Of a stretch of DNA of 64,000 nucleotides, positions 8,431 to 16,409 are shown in pieces (within the stretch, counting starts at the first letter, position 1; the number at the start of each line of letters is the position of its first letter). The notes beneath the pieces are model-generated. The model made no database searches, had not been told where the DNA came from, and saw nothing but the letters and a program-made list of their open reading frames with translations. The DNA is from Micromonospora sp. LH3U1 (GTDB lineage: Bacteria; Actinomycetota; Actinomycetes; Mycobacteriales; Micromonosporaceae). A program made the translations under genes and the position numbers. Location of the stretch: contig NZ_CP116936.1 of NCBI RefSeq assembly GCF_028475105.1, forward strand, positions 2,170,001-2,234,000. The letters are read 5' to 3'.

Positions 8431-8516
8431 AGTCACTGGTCGTCCTCGGTCCGCTCGCATCTCCCCCATTCAACGGCTCACGTGACAGCGTGGGTCCGAG
8501 TGAGATCGGCGTACTC

Positions 8517-10235
8517 ATGGATCTTGAAAGGTTGTTGTCCGACCGGTTGGCGCCGGCGTTCGCGGCGGTGGCGGGCGGCCCGGTCGACCCGCTCGTGCGG
8601 CGGTCACCGCGCGCGGATTTCCAGTCCGACGCGGCGCTGGCGCTGGCCCGGCGGCTCGGTCGTCCGCCGCGCGACATCGCCGCCGCGGTGCTGGAGCATG
8701 CGGTGCTCGACGACGTCTGCGTGTCGGCGGAGGTCTCCGGACCGGGCTTCCTCAATCTGACCGTTGCCGACCGGACACTGGCCGACCTGGTCTCCGGGCT
8801 GGCTGGCGACGCCCGGCTCGGGGTGCCGTCGACGGCGGCGCCGCAGACCGTGGTGGTCGACTATTCAGCGCCGAACGTGGCGAAGGAGATGCACGTCGGG
8901 CATCTCCGCTCCACCGTCATCGGCGATGCGGCGGTACGGCTGCTGGACTGGCTGGGGCACCGCGTGGTCCGGGTCAACCACCTGGGCGACTGGGGGACAC
9001 CGTTCGGCATGCTGATCGAGCACCTGGCCGACCTCGGCGAGGCCGGGGCCGCGCACGAGTTGTCGATGGGCGACCTGGACACCTTCTATCGGGCGGCCCG
9101 GGTGAAGTTCGACGCCGACGAGGCGTTCCGGGAACGGTCGCGGCTGCGGGTGGTCGCGTTGCAGGGTGGCGACGAGCGGACGCTGCGGCTGTGGCGGCTG
9201 CTGGTGGCGCAGTCCGAGCGGTACTTCCTGACCGTGTACGACCTGCTCGACGTGACGTTGTCCAGGGACGACTTTCGGGGCGAGAGCGCCTACAACGACC
9301 TGCTCGCGGGCGTCGTCGACGACCTGGACCGGTTGGGTCTGCTGATGCCCAGCGGCGGGGCCGACTGTGTCTTTCCGGCCGGGTTCACCGGCCGGGACGG
9401 CGAGCCGTTGCCGCTGATCGTGCGCAAGAGCGACGGTGGGTACGGCTACCCGGCCACCGACCTGGCCGCGCTGCGCCAGCGCGTCGGCGAGTTGGGCGCG
9501 ACCCGGCTCTTGTACGTCGTCGGGCTGCCGCAGCGGCAGCACTTCGCGATGGTGTTCGCCGTTGCCCAGGCGGCCGGTTGGCTGTGCCCGCCGGCCCGGG
9601 CCGAGCATCTGGGCTTCGGTTCGATCCTCGGCGCCGACGGGCGGATGCTGCGCAGCCGTGCCGGCGGGTCGGTGAAGCTGGTCGGGCTCCTGGAGGAAGC
9701 GGTCGCCCGCGCCACCGAGCTGGCCCGGAGCAGAAACCCGGAACTGGACGCCGAGGCCGCCGCCGAGATCGGTCGCGCCGTGGGCATCGGCGCGATCAAA
9801 TACGCCGACCTGTCCACCGATCGGACGAAGGACTATGTCCTGGACTGGGAGCGGATGCTCTCCCTGGACGGCAACACCGCGCCCTACCTCCAGTACGCGT
9901 ATGCCCGTATCCGGTCGGTGTTCCGGCGCGCCGGAACGGCCGCGCGGCAGGACACGCCCATCGTGCTCGCGCAGCCGGTGGAGCGGGCGCTGGCGGTCGA
10001 GCTGCTCGGCTTCGGCGGGGTGGTCGGCGAGGTGGAGCGGAGCCTCGAGTTCCACCAACTCGCCGGTTACCTGCACCGGCTCGCGACCACGTTCAATGCG
10101 TTCTACGAGCGCTGCCCGGTGTTGCGTGCCCCGGACGAGCTGCGGGAGAGCCGGCTGCTGCTGGCCGAGCTGACGGCACGGACCCTGCGGCAGGGGCTGC
10201 ACCTGCTCGGCATCCGAACCCTTGAGCGCATGTGA
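8517..10235 (+). CDS. argS: Arginine-tRNA ligase
   Basis: A 572-residue class I aminoacyl-tRNA synthetase that charges tRNA-Arg in the cytosol. The N-terminal ArgRS-specific domain is about residues 1-85. The HIGH motif is HVGH at 126-129, followed by RVNHLGDWGTPFGMLIEHL, a strong ArgRS signature. The KMSKS site is degenerate (DGRMLRSRAG), as in many ArgRS. The DALR anticodon-binding domain begins near 460 with YLQYAYARIRSVFRRAG. ATG 8517 is used; a GTG nine codons upstream is possible. It is preceded by the Arg-rich leader ORF. Many actinobacteria have two ArgRS genes, so this could be the accessory copy, which cannot be judged from one window. Confidence 0.95.
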   Translation: MDLERLLSDRLAPAFAAVAGGPVDPLVRRSPRADFQSDAALALARRLGRPPRDIAAAVLEHAVLDDVCVSAEVSGPGFLNLTVADRTLADLVSGLAGDARLGVPSTAAPQTVVVDYSAPNVAKEMHVGHLRSTVIGDAAVRLLDWLGHRVVRVNHLGDWGTPFGMLIEHLADLGEAGAAHELSMGDLDTFYRAARVKFDADEAFRERSRLRVVALQGGDERTLRLWRLLVAQSERYFLTVYDLLDVTLSRDDFRGESAYNDLLAGVVDDLDRLGLLMPSGGADCVFPAGFTGRDGEPLPLIVRKSDGGYGYPATDLAALRQRVGELGATRLLYVVGLPQRQHFAMVFAVAQAAGWLCPPARAEHLGFGSILGADGRMLRSRAGGSVKLVGLLEEAVARATELARSRNPELDAEAAAEIGRAVGIGAIKYADLSTDRTKDYVLDWERMLSLDGNTAPYLQYAYARIRSVFRRAGTAARQDTPIVLAQPVERALAVELLGFGGVVGEVERSLEFHQLAGYLHRLATTFNAFYERCPVLRAPDELRESRLLLAELTARTLRQGLHLLGIRTLERM

Positions 10236-10254
10236 GGTGTCAGCCGACGCTCGC

Positions 10255-10626
10255 TCAGCGGGCCTTCTTCGTGGCCCGCTTTCGGGGCGGCGTCAACAGG
10301 TCGGCGATCTGCGCGATCGCGGAGGGCACCAGGCGGTAATACGCCCAGACCCCGCGCTTGTCGCGCTCGAGCAGGCCGGCCTCGGTGAGGATCCGAAGGT
10401 GATGACTCACGGTCGGCTGGGAGAGGTTGAGCGCCGCGGTGAGGTCGCTGACGGACGCCTCACCTTCCGGCGCGGACTGGATCAGGCTGAGCAGCCGGAG
10501 TCGAGCCGGATCGGCGAATGCCTTCAGCACCCCCGCGAGTCGCTCGGCATCGGCCCGCTTGATTGGATCGCCGGTCAGCGGCGAAATCGCAGGCATGGCA
10601 GTTTTCGCAGTTCCCACGCCTGCCAT
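10255..10626 (-). CDS. ArsR/SmtB-family winged-helix regulator
   Basis: A 123-residue ArsR-type repressor. The winged helix spans about 30-105, with LKAFADPARLRLLSLI, the recognition region LNLSQPTVSHHLRILTEAGL and the wing RDKRGVWAYYRLV. A basic tail (RKRATKKAR) ends the protein. The canonical metal-binding CxC motif at the alpha-3 position is absent, so metal sensing is not assured. ATG 10626 has GGTG upstream; ATG 10596 (MPAISPL) is an alternative. The last codons contain an inverted GCGGGCC/GGCCCGC that could also stop the convergent argS transcript. Target genes are unknown; autoregulation is likely. Confidence 0.85.
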   Translation of the reverse strand: MAGVGTAKTAMPAISPLTGDPIKRADAERLAGVLKAFADPARLRLLSLIQSAPEGEASVSDLTAALNLSQPTVSHHLRILTEAGLLERDKRGVWAYYRLVPSAIAQIADLLTPPRKRATKKAR

Positions 10627-10639
10627 AGTTACACCAACT

Positions 10640-10664
10640 GCATCGATATGCCGGTAGAACCGGC
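10640..10664. promoter_or_regulatory. Candidate ArsR operator
   Basis: GCATCGATATGC (10640-10651, near-palindromic) abuts the perfect inverted repeat GCCGGT-AGA-ACCGGC (10650-10664). Both lie 14-38 bp upstream of the ArsR-type start, where an autoregulatory operator is expected. Binding is inferred. Confidence 0.4.
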
Positions 10665-10743
10665 ACCAGTAATCCGATGGCGTCCGTACGGCTGCGCGAG
10701 ACGACCGAACGTGAGTCGAACGTCGACGTCTGTGGTGATGAAC

Positions 10744-10779
10744 AGGCCGTGTGGGGCTTCGCGAAGCCCCACACGGCCT
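10744..10779 (-). terminator. Terminator of the xylanase gene
   Basis: A perfect 17-bp inverted repeat (10744-10760 with 10763-10779, core GTGGGGCTTC/GAAGCCCCAC) with a 2-nt loop. It lies 41 bp beyond the xylanase stop codon on the same strand. Confidence 0.8.
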
Positions 10780-10820
10780 CACGGCTGTGTCCGCGCCGTC
10801 GGATCAGCCGAGCCCGCGGG

Positions 10821-12014
10821 TCAGCGCCGGGGTTTGGGTGCGATGCGCGGCAGGACGTACGGCGGTCCAGCGAAGATCAGGTCAGACTTCAGCTCGTGGT
10901 ACGCCCGCTTGGGTTGGTAGTTCTCGTCGTAGATGGTGGCCAGGCCCTCCGGCGGGTCGTCGAACCAGTCCGGCACCCAGGAGTGATTGTCGCTGAAACC
11001 CCAGACCGTGTACGACAGGCAGCTTCGTACGGCGAGGCACGCCTTCATCAGCACGCTGAAGTTGGCTGCCGACGCCTGCAGCCGAGGGTTGATCTCCTCC
11101 GAGTTGCCGGACTGGACGCCCTCCGTCATCTGGCTGCGGACGTCGACCTCGGTGAACGCGGTGGCGACGCCGAGCCCGCTGAACTTCTTCAGCGCGGCGG
11201 TCACCTGGAGGGTGTCGTAGTTGCCGTACTGGGTGCCCAGGTGCCCCTGGGAGCCGACGCCGTCGATCGGGACGCCCTGGGCGCGCAGTCCCTTGGTCAT
11301 GTCGTAGACGAACTGGGTCTTGTCGTCCGCCGGGTTGCCGGAGCCGAACGCCTCGATGTTGTAGTCGTTGTAGAACAGCAGTGCCCTGGGGTCGGCGGCC
11401 CGCGCCCAGCGGAACGAGTCGGCGATGTAGCCGGGCCCGAGGTTCTGCGCCCAGAAGCCCTTGTAGTGCAGGGTCGACGGGGTGTCCCACGGGTCGCTGA
11501 CCGCCTCGTTGACCACGTCCCACTGCCAGATCTTGCCCTTGTAGCGGTTGACGACGGTCGTGATGTGCTTGCGCAGCAACTCGCGCAGCTCCTGCTTGCT
11601 GATGGAACCGTCGGCGACGCCACTGGTCAGCCAGCCGGGCAGCTGGTTGTGCCAGACCAGCACGTGACCGCGCACGCTCTGCCGGTTGCGCTTGGCAAAC
11701 TCGACGAGCTGGTCGGCCGCCGCCCAGTCGTAGGTGCCGCGGGTCGGCTCCAGGCTCTCCCACTTCATCGCATTCTCGGCCGTGACCGAGGAGAACTCGG
11801 AGGAGGCCAGCTTGCGGTACTGCGGGTCGCTGGCGTCGTTGAGCGCCTCACCGCTCACGGCGGTGCCGATCTGGAGGCCGTGGCGCTGACCGAGGGCGGC
11901 GAGGCTCTGCGCCGTGGGGTCGTACGGCCGACTCGCGGTGGCCGGCACGGTGTTCAGCGCCGCAACGGTCGCGACGGCGACCACGCCGACGGTCGTCCAC
12001 TGTCTCAGCTTCAT
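10821..12014 (-). CDS. Secreted GH10 endo-1,4-beta-xylanase
   Basis: A 397-residue family 10 glycoside hydrolase that cleaves internal beta-1,4 bonds of xylan outside the cell. Residues 1-28 are a signal peptide ending ATA-S. The catalytic barrel fills the rest. Acid/base Glu170 is in WDVVNEAVSDP and nucleophile Glu289 is in ATAFTEVDVR. Other conserved parts are the N-terminal ENAMKWESLEP and RGHVLVWHNQLP. A Cys pair lies in the segment KACLAVRSCLSYTVWG. No carbohydrate-binding module is present. The ATG at 12014 has GGAAGG upstream, while a longer reading adds an implausible N-terminus. A strong terminator follows. GAAAC-type motifs upstream may mediate xylan control. Confidence 0.95.
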   Translation of the reverse strand: MKLRQWTTVGVVAVATVAALNTVPATASRPYDPTAQSLAALGQRHGLQIGTAVSGEALNDASDPQYRKLASSEFSSVTAENAMKWESLEPTRGTYDWAAADQLVEFAKRNRQSVRGHVLVWHNQLPGWLTSGVADGSISKQELRELLRKHITTVVNRYKGKIWQWDVVNEAVSDPWDTPSTLHYKGFWAQNLGPGYIADSFRWARAADPRALLFYNDYNIEAFGSGNPADDKTQFVYDMTKGLRAQGVPIDGVGSQGHLGTQYGNYDTLQVTAALKKFSGLGVATAFTEVDVRSQMTEGVQSGNSEEINPRLQASAANFSVLMKACLAVRSCLSYTVWGFSDNHSWVPDWFDDPPEGLATIYDENYQPKRAYHELKSDLIFAGPPYVLPRIAPKPRR

Positions 12015-12145
12015 CTGCCTTCCTTTCCACATCATCGATAGACATTTGTCGATCAAAAAGTTGCGGGTCCGGCTGCTGGCGGGTGGGGAGCGGGATCGGG
12101 CGCCCGGGTTGTGGCTGATGGTGGGCGGGCCGGTAGTTCCGGCCG

Positions 12146-12265
12146 GAAACCGGAAACTTGCTCGAAACGTTAAAGGTGTCGATGTCTCGGCGTCAACGCT
12201 GAAAACTTCCGGAAATTGGTCATATGAGCTGCGGAACCCCTCGCGCGCTGCCCGCGAAACTTTCG
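12146..12265. promoter_or_regulatory. Xylanase upstream region with GAAAC motifs
   Basis: The 448-bp gap between the xylanase and the PIG-L gene has no convincing ORF and is locally AT-richer. GAAAC occurs at 12146, 12153 and 12164, and the palindrome CGAAACTTTCG lies at 12255-12265. A CGAAA-N-TTTCG palindrome has been described upstream of Streptomyces xylanase genes as a regulator target; equivalence here is inferred. Nothing else is seen in the gap. Confidence 0.4.
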
Positions 12266-12462
12266 AGGGTCGATCGCGGCAGCCGGGTCGTTCCGTTTGT
12301 CGTCAACGGCGAGCGCCTGCATCACACGCTCGCCCACGGTGACGTCATCTCGAAGTCCACCGCAGGGACGTGCCTCGGCACCGGTTCTCCGACCACGCCG
12401 CTCTGGCGTCGACACGGTGGCCGACGATGCCTGGCGTCGCTACGGAGACTGATCCAAGCCGA

Positions 12463-13293
12463 TCAGCGCAGACCAGCGAAGAGGTCGTCCTCGGGTGTCG
12501 GCGCGCCGGTCCGGTCACCGACCCGGACGAAGGTCTCCACACCCATCAGCTCGGTGAACCGATCCCGGCCCAGTTGCAGGAAGAAGATGTTCTCGGTCTG
12601 ACTGGCATGAGTGGCCAGCGCGTCGAACTTCTGTGCGCCGTAGCTGCTCGTGTCCACCCAGGTGGTGATCTCGTCGTCGGGCAGGCCGAGCTGCGGCACC
12701 GGCTCCGCCGCCTCGTCCGGCTCGGCCCAGTCGACGCCGAGTTCCCGCATGATCCGGCCGAACTCCTCGAACGCCGTGCTCGGCACGGTGGTCCAATACA
12801 CCTTCGCCGGAATGTCCGTCATCTCGACGGCGGCCATGGTGATCCGATGAGCCTGGATGTGGTCCGGGTGGCCGTAGAAACCGTTCTCGTCGTACGTGAC
12901 GATGACGTCTGGTTGGTACTGCCGGATCAGCTCCGCGAGCCGGCCCGCCGCCTCCGTGACCGGCGTCGTCCAGAACGCTCCGGGCTGGTCGTTGGTCGGC
13001 CAGCCCATCATCCCGGAGTCGGCGTAACCAAGGGTCTCCAGGTGGCTGACCTTCAACACCGCGCAGCTCGCCTCCAGCTCGGCCTGGCGCATCGCCACGA
13101 CAGCGGCCGGGTCGTGCCCCGCGTCACCCGGCTTGACCCCACCGGGGCCGTCACCGCACCGCCCGTCGGTGCAGGTCACGAGCACCGTCGTGATCCCCTC
13201 GGCGGCATAGCGGGCAAGGACGCCACCGGTGCTCGTCGCCTCGTCGTCGGGGTGGGCGTGCACCGCCATCAGGGTCAGAGGTCGCTCAGCCAT
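12463..13293 (-). CDS. PIG-L family zinc amidohydrolase (Mca/MshB-like)
   Basis: A 276-residue LmbE/PIG-L metal-dependent deacetylase. The zinc motif is AHPDDE at residues 13-18 (His14, Asp17), with the third ligand in GHPDHIQAHR (His145). YDENGFYGHPDH is the segment conserved in mycothiol S-conjugate amidase and in MshB. Both act on the GlcNAc-inositol part of mycothiol, the actinobacterial thiol. The length is close to Mca. The surroundings contain no other mycothiol gene, so the choice between Mca and a general deacetylase is open. It appears leaderless, with TAGGGT 6 nt before the ATG. Confidence 0.85.
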   Translation of the reverse strand: MAERPLTLMAVHAHPDDEATSTGGVLARYAAEGITTVLVTCTDGRCGDGPGGVKPGDAGHDPAAVVAMRQAELEASCAVLKVSHLETLGYADSGMMGWPTNDQPGAFWTTPVTEAAGRLAELIRQYQPDVIVTYDENGFYGHPDHIQAHRITMAAVEMTDIPAKVYWTTVPSTAFEEFGRIMRELGVDWAEPDEAAEPVPQLGLPDDEITTWVDTSSYGAQKFDALATHASQTENIFFLQLGRDRFTELMGVETFVRVGDRTGAPTPEDDLFAGLR

Positions 13294-13299
13294 GCCATC

Positions 13300-13305
13300 A
13301 CCCTA
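13300..13305 (-). promoter_or_regulatory. -10 box of leaderless PIG-L gene
   Basis: Reading the minus strand, TAGGGT is followed by 6 nt and the ATG at 13293, with no ribosome binding site. This is typical leaderless spacing. Confidence 0.5.
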
Positions 13306-13497
13306 CGGTCGTTTCTCGCCCAGGGGCGCGGTGGGCGGGGTAGCGACCGTCACCGGCGGCGCTAACGAGGCGGGCATCATAGCCAGCTCGCGAGAGGCCG
13401 AGCGGGCGTTGCGCAAAGCGCGATCAAGGTCCGTGGCAGGCCTCTACATTCATGCCTGCCAGCACATCCGAGCGGTGCGGGACGCAAGGAGAGGTCA

Positions 13498-14409
13498 ATG
13501 GCGAAGGCTGGTGCAGGGGCGTCGTTCGCGGATGTGCGACAGATCGACGCCGGAGTTCTGAACATCGGGTACGTGGACGCCGGGCCACCCGACGGCCCCG
13601 CCGCGATCCTCCTGCACGGCTGGCCGTACGACATTCACAGCTTCGTCGACGTCGTACCGCTGCTCACCAAGGCCGGCTACCGGGTCGTCGTGCCGTACCT
13701 GCGGGGCTACGGCACGACCCGATTCCGGTCCGACGACACCATGCGAAACGGCGAACCGGCGGCCATGGGGCTCGACCTCATCGCCCTCATGGACGCGCTG
13801 AAAATCGACACAGCGAAGCTGGCCGGTTTCGACTGGGGTGCGCGTACGGCCGATGTCGTGGCCGCGCTGTGGCCCGAGCGCTGCCGAGGGCTGGTCTCGG
13901 TCAGCGGCTACCTGATCGACGGCCAGGAATCAGGCAAGGTGCCGTTGCCGCCGAAGGCGGAATTCGCGTGGTGGTACCAGTACTACTTCGCCACCGAACG
14001 CGGGCGGGAAGGCTACGACAAGAACCGGCGCGACTTCGCCAGGCTGATCTGGCACACCGCGTCGCCCAGGTGGATGTTCGACGACGCGACGTTCGACCGC
14101 AGCGCGGCAGCGTTCGACAACCCCGACCACGTCGACATCGTGATCCACAACTACCGGTGGCGGCTGGCCCTCGCCGCCGGCGAGCCACAGTACGACGAGG
14201 TGGAGAAGCGCCTGGCCGCGAAACCGAAGATCACGGTGCCCAGCATCTCCCTGGAAGGAGATGCCAACGGTGCGCCCCACCTGGAGCCCACCGTCTACGG
14301 CAAGCAGTTCGCCGGGCAGTACGAGCACCGGACCGTCGGTGGCGGTGTCGGGCACAACCTGCCGCAGGAGGCATCCCAGGCATTCGCGGACGCGGTGCTG
14401 GAGGTCTGA
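13498..14409 (+). CDS. Alpha/beta hydrolase, epoxide-hydrolase type
   Basis: A 303-residue soluble alpha/beta hydrolase. The oxyanion-hole motif is LLHGWPYD (39-45). The nucleophile elbow is GFDWGAR with Asp112 in place of Ser, as in epoxide hydrolases and haloalkane dehalogenases. The catalytic His is His286 in GGGVGHNLPQE. YLRGYGTTRF after the third strand is also family-typical. The ATG has GGAGAGG upstream. It probably opens an epoxide, or dehalogenates, by a covalent alkyl-enzyme intermediate. It stands alone and is convergent with the prfH gene 9 bp away. The substrate is unknown. Confidence 0.88.
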   Translation: MAKAGAGASFADVRQIDAGVLNIGYVDAGPPDGPAAILLHGWPYDIHSFVDVVPLLTKAGYRVVVPYLRGYGTTRFRSDDTMRNGEPAAMGLDLIALMDALKIDTAKLAGFDWGARTADVVAALWPERCRGLVSVSGYLIDGQESGKVPLPPKAEFAWWYQYYFATERGREGYDKNRRDFARLIWHTASPRWMFDDATFDRSAAAFDNPDHVDIVIHNYRWRLALAAGEPQYDEVEKRLAAKPKITVPSISLEGDANGAPHLEPTVYGKQFAGQYEHRTVGGGVGHNLPQEASQAFADAVLEV

Positions 14410-14418
14410 CCCGGCCCG

Positions 14419-15054
14419 CTAGCCTCGGCGGCCCGGCCGCTGGGGCTCCGGACGTTCCACCCGCACGGGGTCGCCGCGTACGAGCTCGTCGTGGATGTGC
14501 CACCGGGCGGTGGTGACGGCACGCCGCGCCGCCTCGTCGCCGTGCTCGATCCGTTGCCGCAGCAGTTGCAGGGCGATACGGCGGTTGAGGCTGAACTGCC
14601 GCTCCTCGTCCACCACGACGACGATGCCCGAGGGGCGGTGCGTCGCCCGTACCGCCGTGCTGGCCTTGTTCCGGTGCTGGCCACCCGGCCCGCCGGTACG
14701 GCAGGCGACGATGTCGACGTCCGCCTCGGCGAACGTCGTCGACTGGGCGTCGCGTTGGGGCGGCTGGGCGGTGACGTACCAGTTCTTCCGGCCCGTGCTC
14801 GCCCGGTACGGGCTGGGGGCCTGCCAGCACAACGTTCCGGTCCACGAGGCGGCGAACGCCTCGGCGTCGGCTCCGGTTATCTCGATGAGCGCCGATCGGT
14901 ACGTGCCGGAGCGGTCACCGGGCACCACCTGGACCTGTTCGATCGTCAGACCTCGTCGGGTGCCGTCTCCGTTCAAGCGGTGCAGCAGTTGGGCCAGGGC
15001 CCAGGCGCATTCCTGCGGGCCACGGCCGGCGGACAACAGCAGGAGCGCGCTCAC
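14419..15054 (-). CDS. prfH: PrfH-type release factor homologue
   Basis: A 211-residue class I release-factor-like protein. The peptidyl-tRNA hydrolysis motif GGQ is at residues 124-126 in TGGPGGQHRNK. The N-terminal part resembles PrfH, and the codon-recognition superdomain of RF1/RF2 is absent. The GTG start overlaps the stop of rtcB by 4 nt (GTGA), so the two are translationally coupled. Published work on RtcB2-PrfH pairs reports that PrfH frees ribosomes damaged in the decoding centre so that RtcB can religate 16S rRNA. The pairing here fits that system. The C-terminus ends in a basic tail expected to enter the ribosome. Confidence 0.88.
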   Translation of the reverse strand: MSALLLLSAGRGPQECAWALAQLLHRLNGDGTRRGLTIEQVQVVPGDRSGTYRSALIEITGADAEAFAASWTGTLCWQAPSPYRASTGRKNWYVTAQPPQRDAQSTTFAEADVDIVACRTGGPGGQHRNKASTAVRATHRPSGIVVVVDEERQFSLNRRIALQLLRQRIEHGDEAARRAVTTARWHIHDELVRGDPVRVERPEPQRPGRRG

Positions 15055-16238
15055 GACCGGCCTCGCCCGCCGCGGTGGCCCCGCCGCTCCGGGCGTGGTG
15101 TGGACCCGAGCTCGGGCGTCTTGTAGGTGACCAGAGGAGTCGTGCTGACCACCGGCGTGGCCAACTGGTGCTCGACGAGGTCGGCGATCACCTGCTCGAT
15201 GCGCTTGTACGCCGTGGGCGCCTCCTCGAAGAGCAGTTGACGGTCGCCGCACACCACCAGCGAGCCCACCGGCGTGCGGCGTAGCTCCTCGACCGTGTGC
15301 TTGGCCCGGCCCCGTCGCAGGGCGTCGGCGCGAGACATCTTGCGGCCAGCGCCATGCGCCACGGAATAGTTGGCGTCCGGACCGGCGTGGGCGGCCACCA
15401 GGTAGGACGACGTGCCCCTTGTGCCGGCGACGAGGACGTCGCGGCCGTCACCCGGCGCGGCGCCCTTGCGGTGCAGGTAGACCCCGTCGCGCACCTCGAC
15501 CAGGTTGTGGCACTGATCGACGATCGGTGGGGTGGGCTCGGCCCCCAGGGCGTACGCGACCCGGGCGGCCAGCACCCGGCGGTTGAGCGATCCCCAGCGC
15601 ACGGCGTCGTCGTGCATCGTCAGGTAGGCGGCGGGATCGGGGGCGGCGCCGGCGCCGTGGACCTCGGTGTGCGCCCGCAGGATCCGCTCGCCCAGACCGC
15701 GGGAACCGCTGTGGACGATGAGCACGAGATCGCCGGCGTCGAGCCCGAGTCGACTCGCATGGGTCGAGTCGACGATCGTGTCGACGCGTGCCAGCTCGAC
15801 GAAGTGGTTGCCTCGGCCGACCGTCCCGAGGCCGTCCAGGTGACCGGCCGGAACGTCATCCTGGACGACGGACCAGGCGGGGTCGTCGGCATCCTGCTCC
15901 GGGTCCAGGGCGCGGTCGAGGTCGGGGAACCGGGAGGCGAGCCGCTCCGGTACGGCACGCTTGAGCTTGACGGGGAACACGGCGATGCCGCAGCCGATGT
16001 CGGAGCCCACCAGGAACGGGTACAACACCGTCGACGCCAAGGCCGCACCGATGGGCGCACCCTTGCCGGGGTGCAGGTCCGGCATCGCGGCAACGTGGAT
16101 CATGCCGTCGAGGGCGGCTACCTGCTGACACTGCGCGAGCGCATCGGACTCGATCCAGCTCGCGGGCGAGGCGAACACCGTGACCGTGGCTGGGGTGGAC
16201 GTGGGCAGGGGCTTACGAGGGGCGTGGTGCGGGGACAA
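15051..16238 (-). CDS. rtcB: RtcB-family RNA ligase (RtcB2 type)
   Basis: A 395-residue GTP- and Mn-dependent RNA ligase that joins 2',3'-cyclic phosphate or 3'-phosphate ends to 5'-OH. Metal-site segments are VGSDIGCGIAVFP (Asp80, Cys83), GRGNHFVELA (His145) and HSGSRGLG. The guanylated His is His295 in AHGAGRKMSR. At about 395 residues it is shorter than the canonical RtcB near 408 or longer, which fits the RtcB2 group linked to prfH. The TTG at 16238 is a weak start with GTGAG upstream, so the N-terminus is uncertain. It is first in a two-gene operon with prfH. Confidence 0.9.
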   Translation of the reverse strand: MSPHHAPRKPLPTSTPATVTVFASPASWIESDALAQCQQVAALDGMIHVAAMPDLHPGKGAPIGAALASTVLYPFLVGSDIGCGIAVFPVKLKRAVPERLASRFPDLDRALDPEQDADDPAWSVVQDDVPAGHLDGLGTVGRGNHFVELARVDTIVDSTHASRLGLDAGDLVLIVHSGSRGLGERILRAHTEVHGAGAAPDPAAYLTMHDDAVRWGSLNRRVLAARVAYALGAEPTPPIVDQCHNLVEVRDGVYLHRKGAAPGDGRDVLVAGTRGTSSYLVAAHAGPDANYSVAHGAGRKMSRADALRRGRAKHTVEELRRTPVGSLVVCGDRQLLFEEAPTAYKRIEQVIADLVEHQLATPVVSTTPLVTYKTPELGSTPRPERRGHRGGRGRS

Positions 16239-16397
16239 GGTTGCTCACTTCTCGCTGAGAACGCAGGAACGGACGGCGGCGCGGCCCCGGGGAGGCGTCA
16301 CTCGGGGGCGCGGAGCAGGGGTGGTGTCCGTCAGTACGTCATGGACGTCACTCTCGCGGAGCACGTCGGGAACGACAAGCGATTTTTCCTCGCGACG

Positions 16398-16403
16398 TAC
16401 GCT
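16398..16403 (+). promoter_or_regulatory. -10 box of leaderless NTPase gene
   Basis: TACGCT is followed by 6 nt and ATG 16410. This spacing supports a leaderless start and argues against the longer in-frame readings. Confidence 0.55.
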
Positions 16404-16409
16404 GCCGCG

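Noticed and set aside
8490..8516. GTG start nine codons upstream of the argS ATG
   Set aside because: The added residues do not match the usual ArgRS beginning; the ATG starts directly with the typical DLERLL helix. It is not excluded.
10255..10626. Metal-sensing assignment for the ArsR-type protein
   Set aside because: No CxC or His/Asp-rich metal motif typical of ArsR or SmtB sensors is visible.
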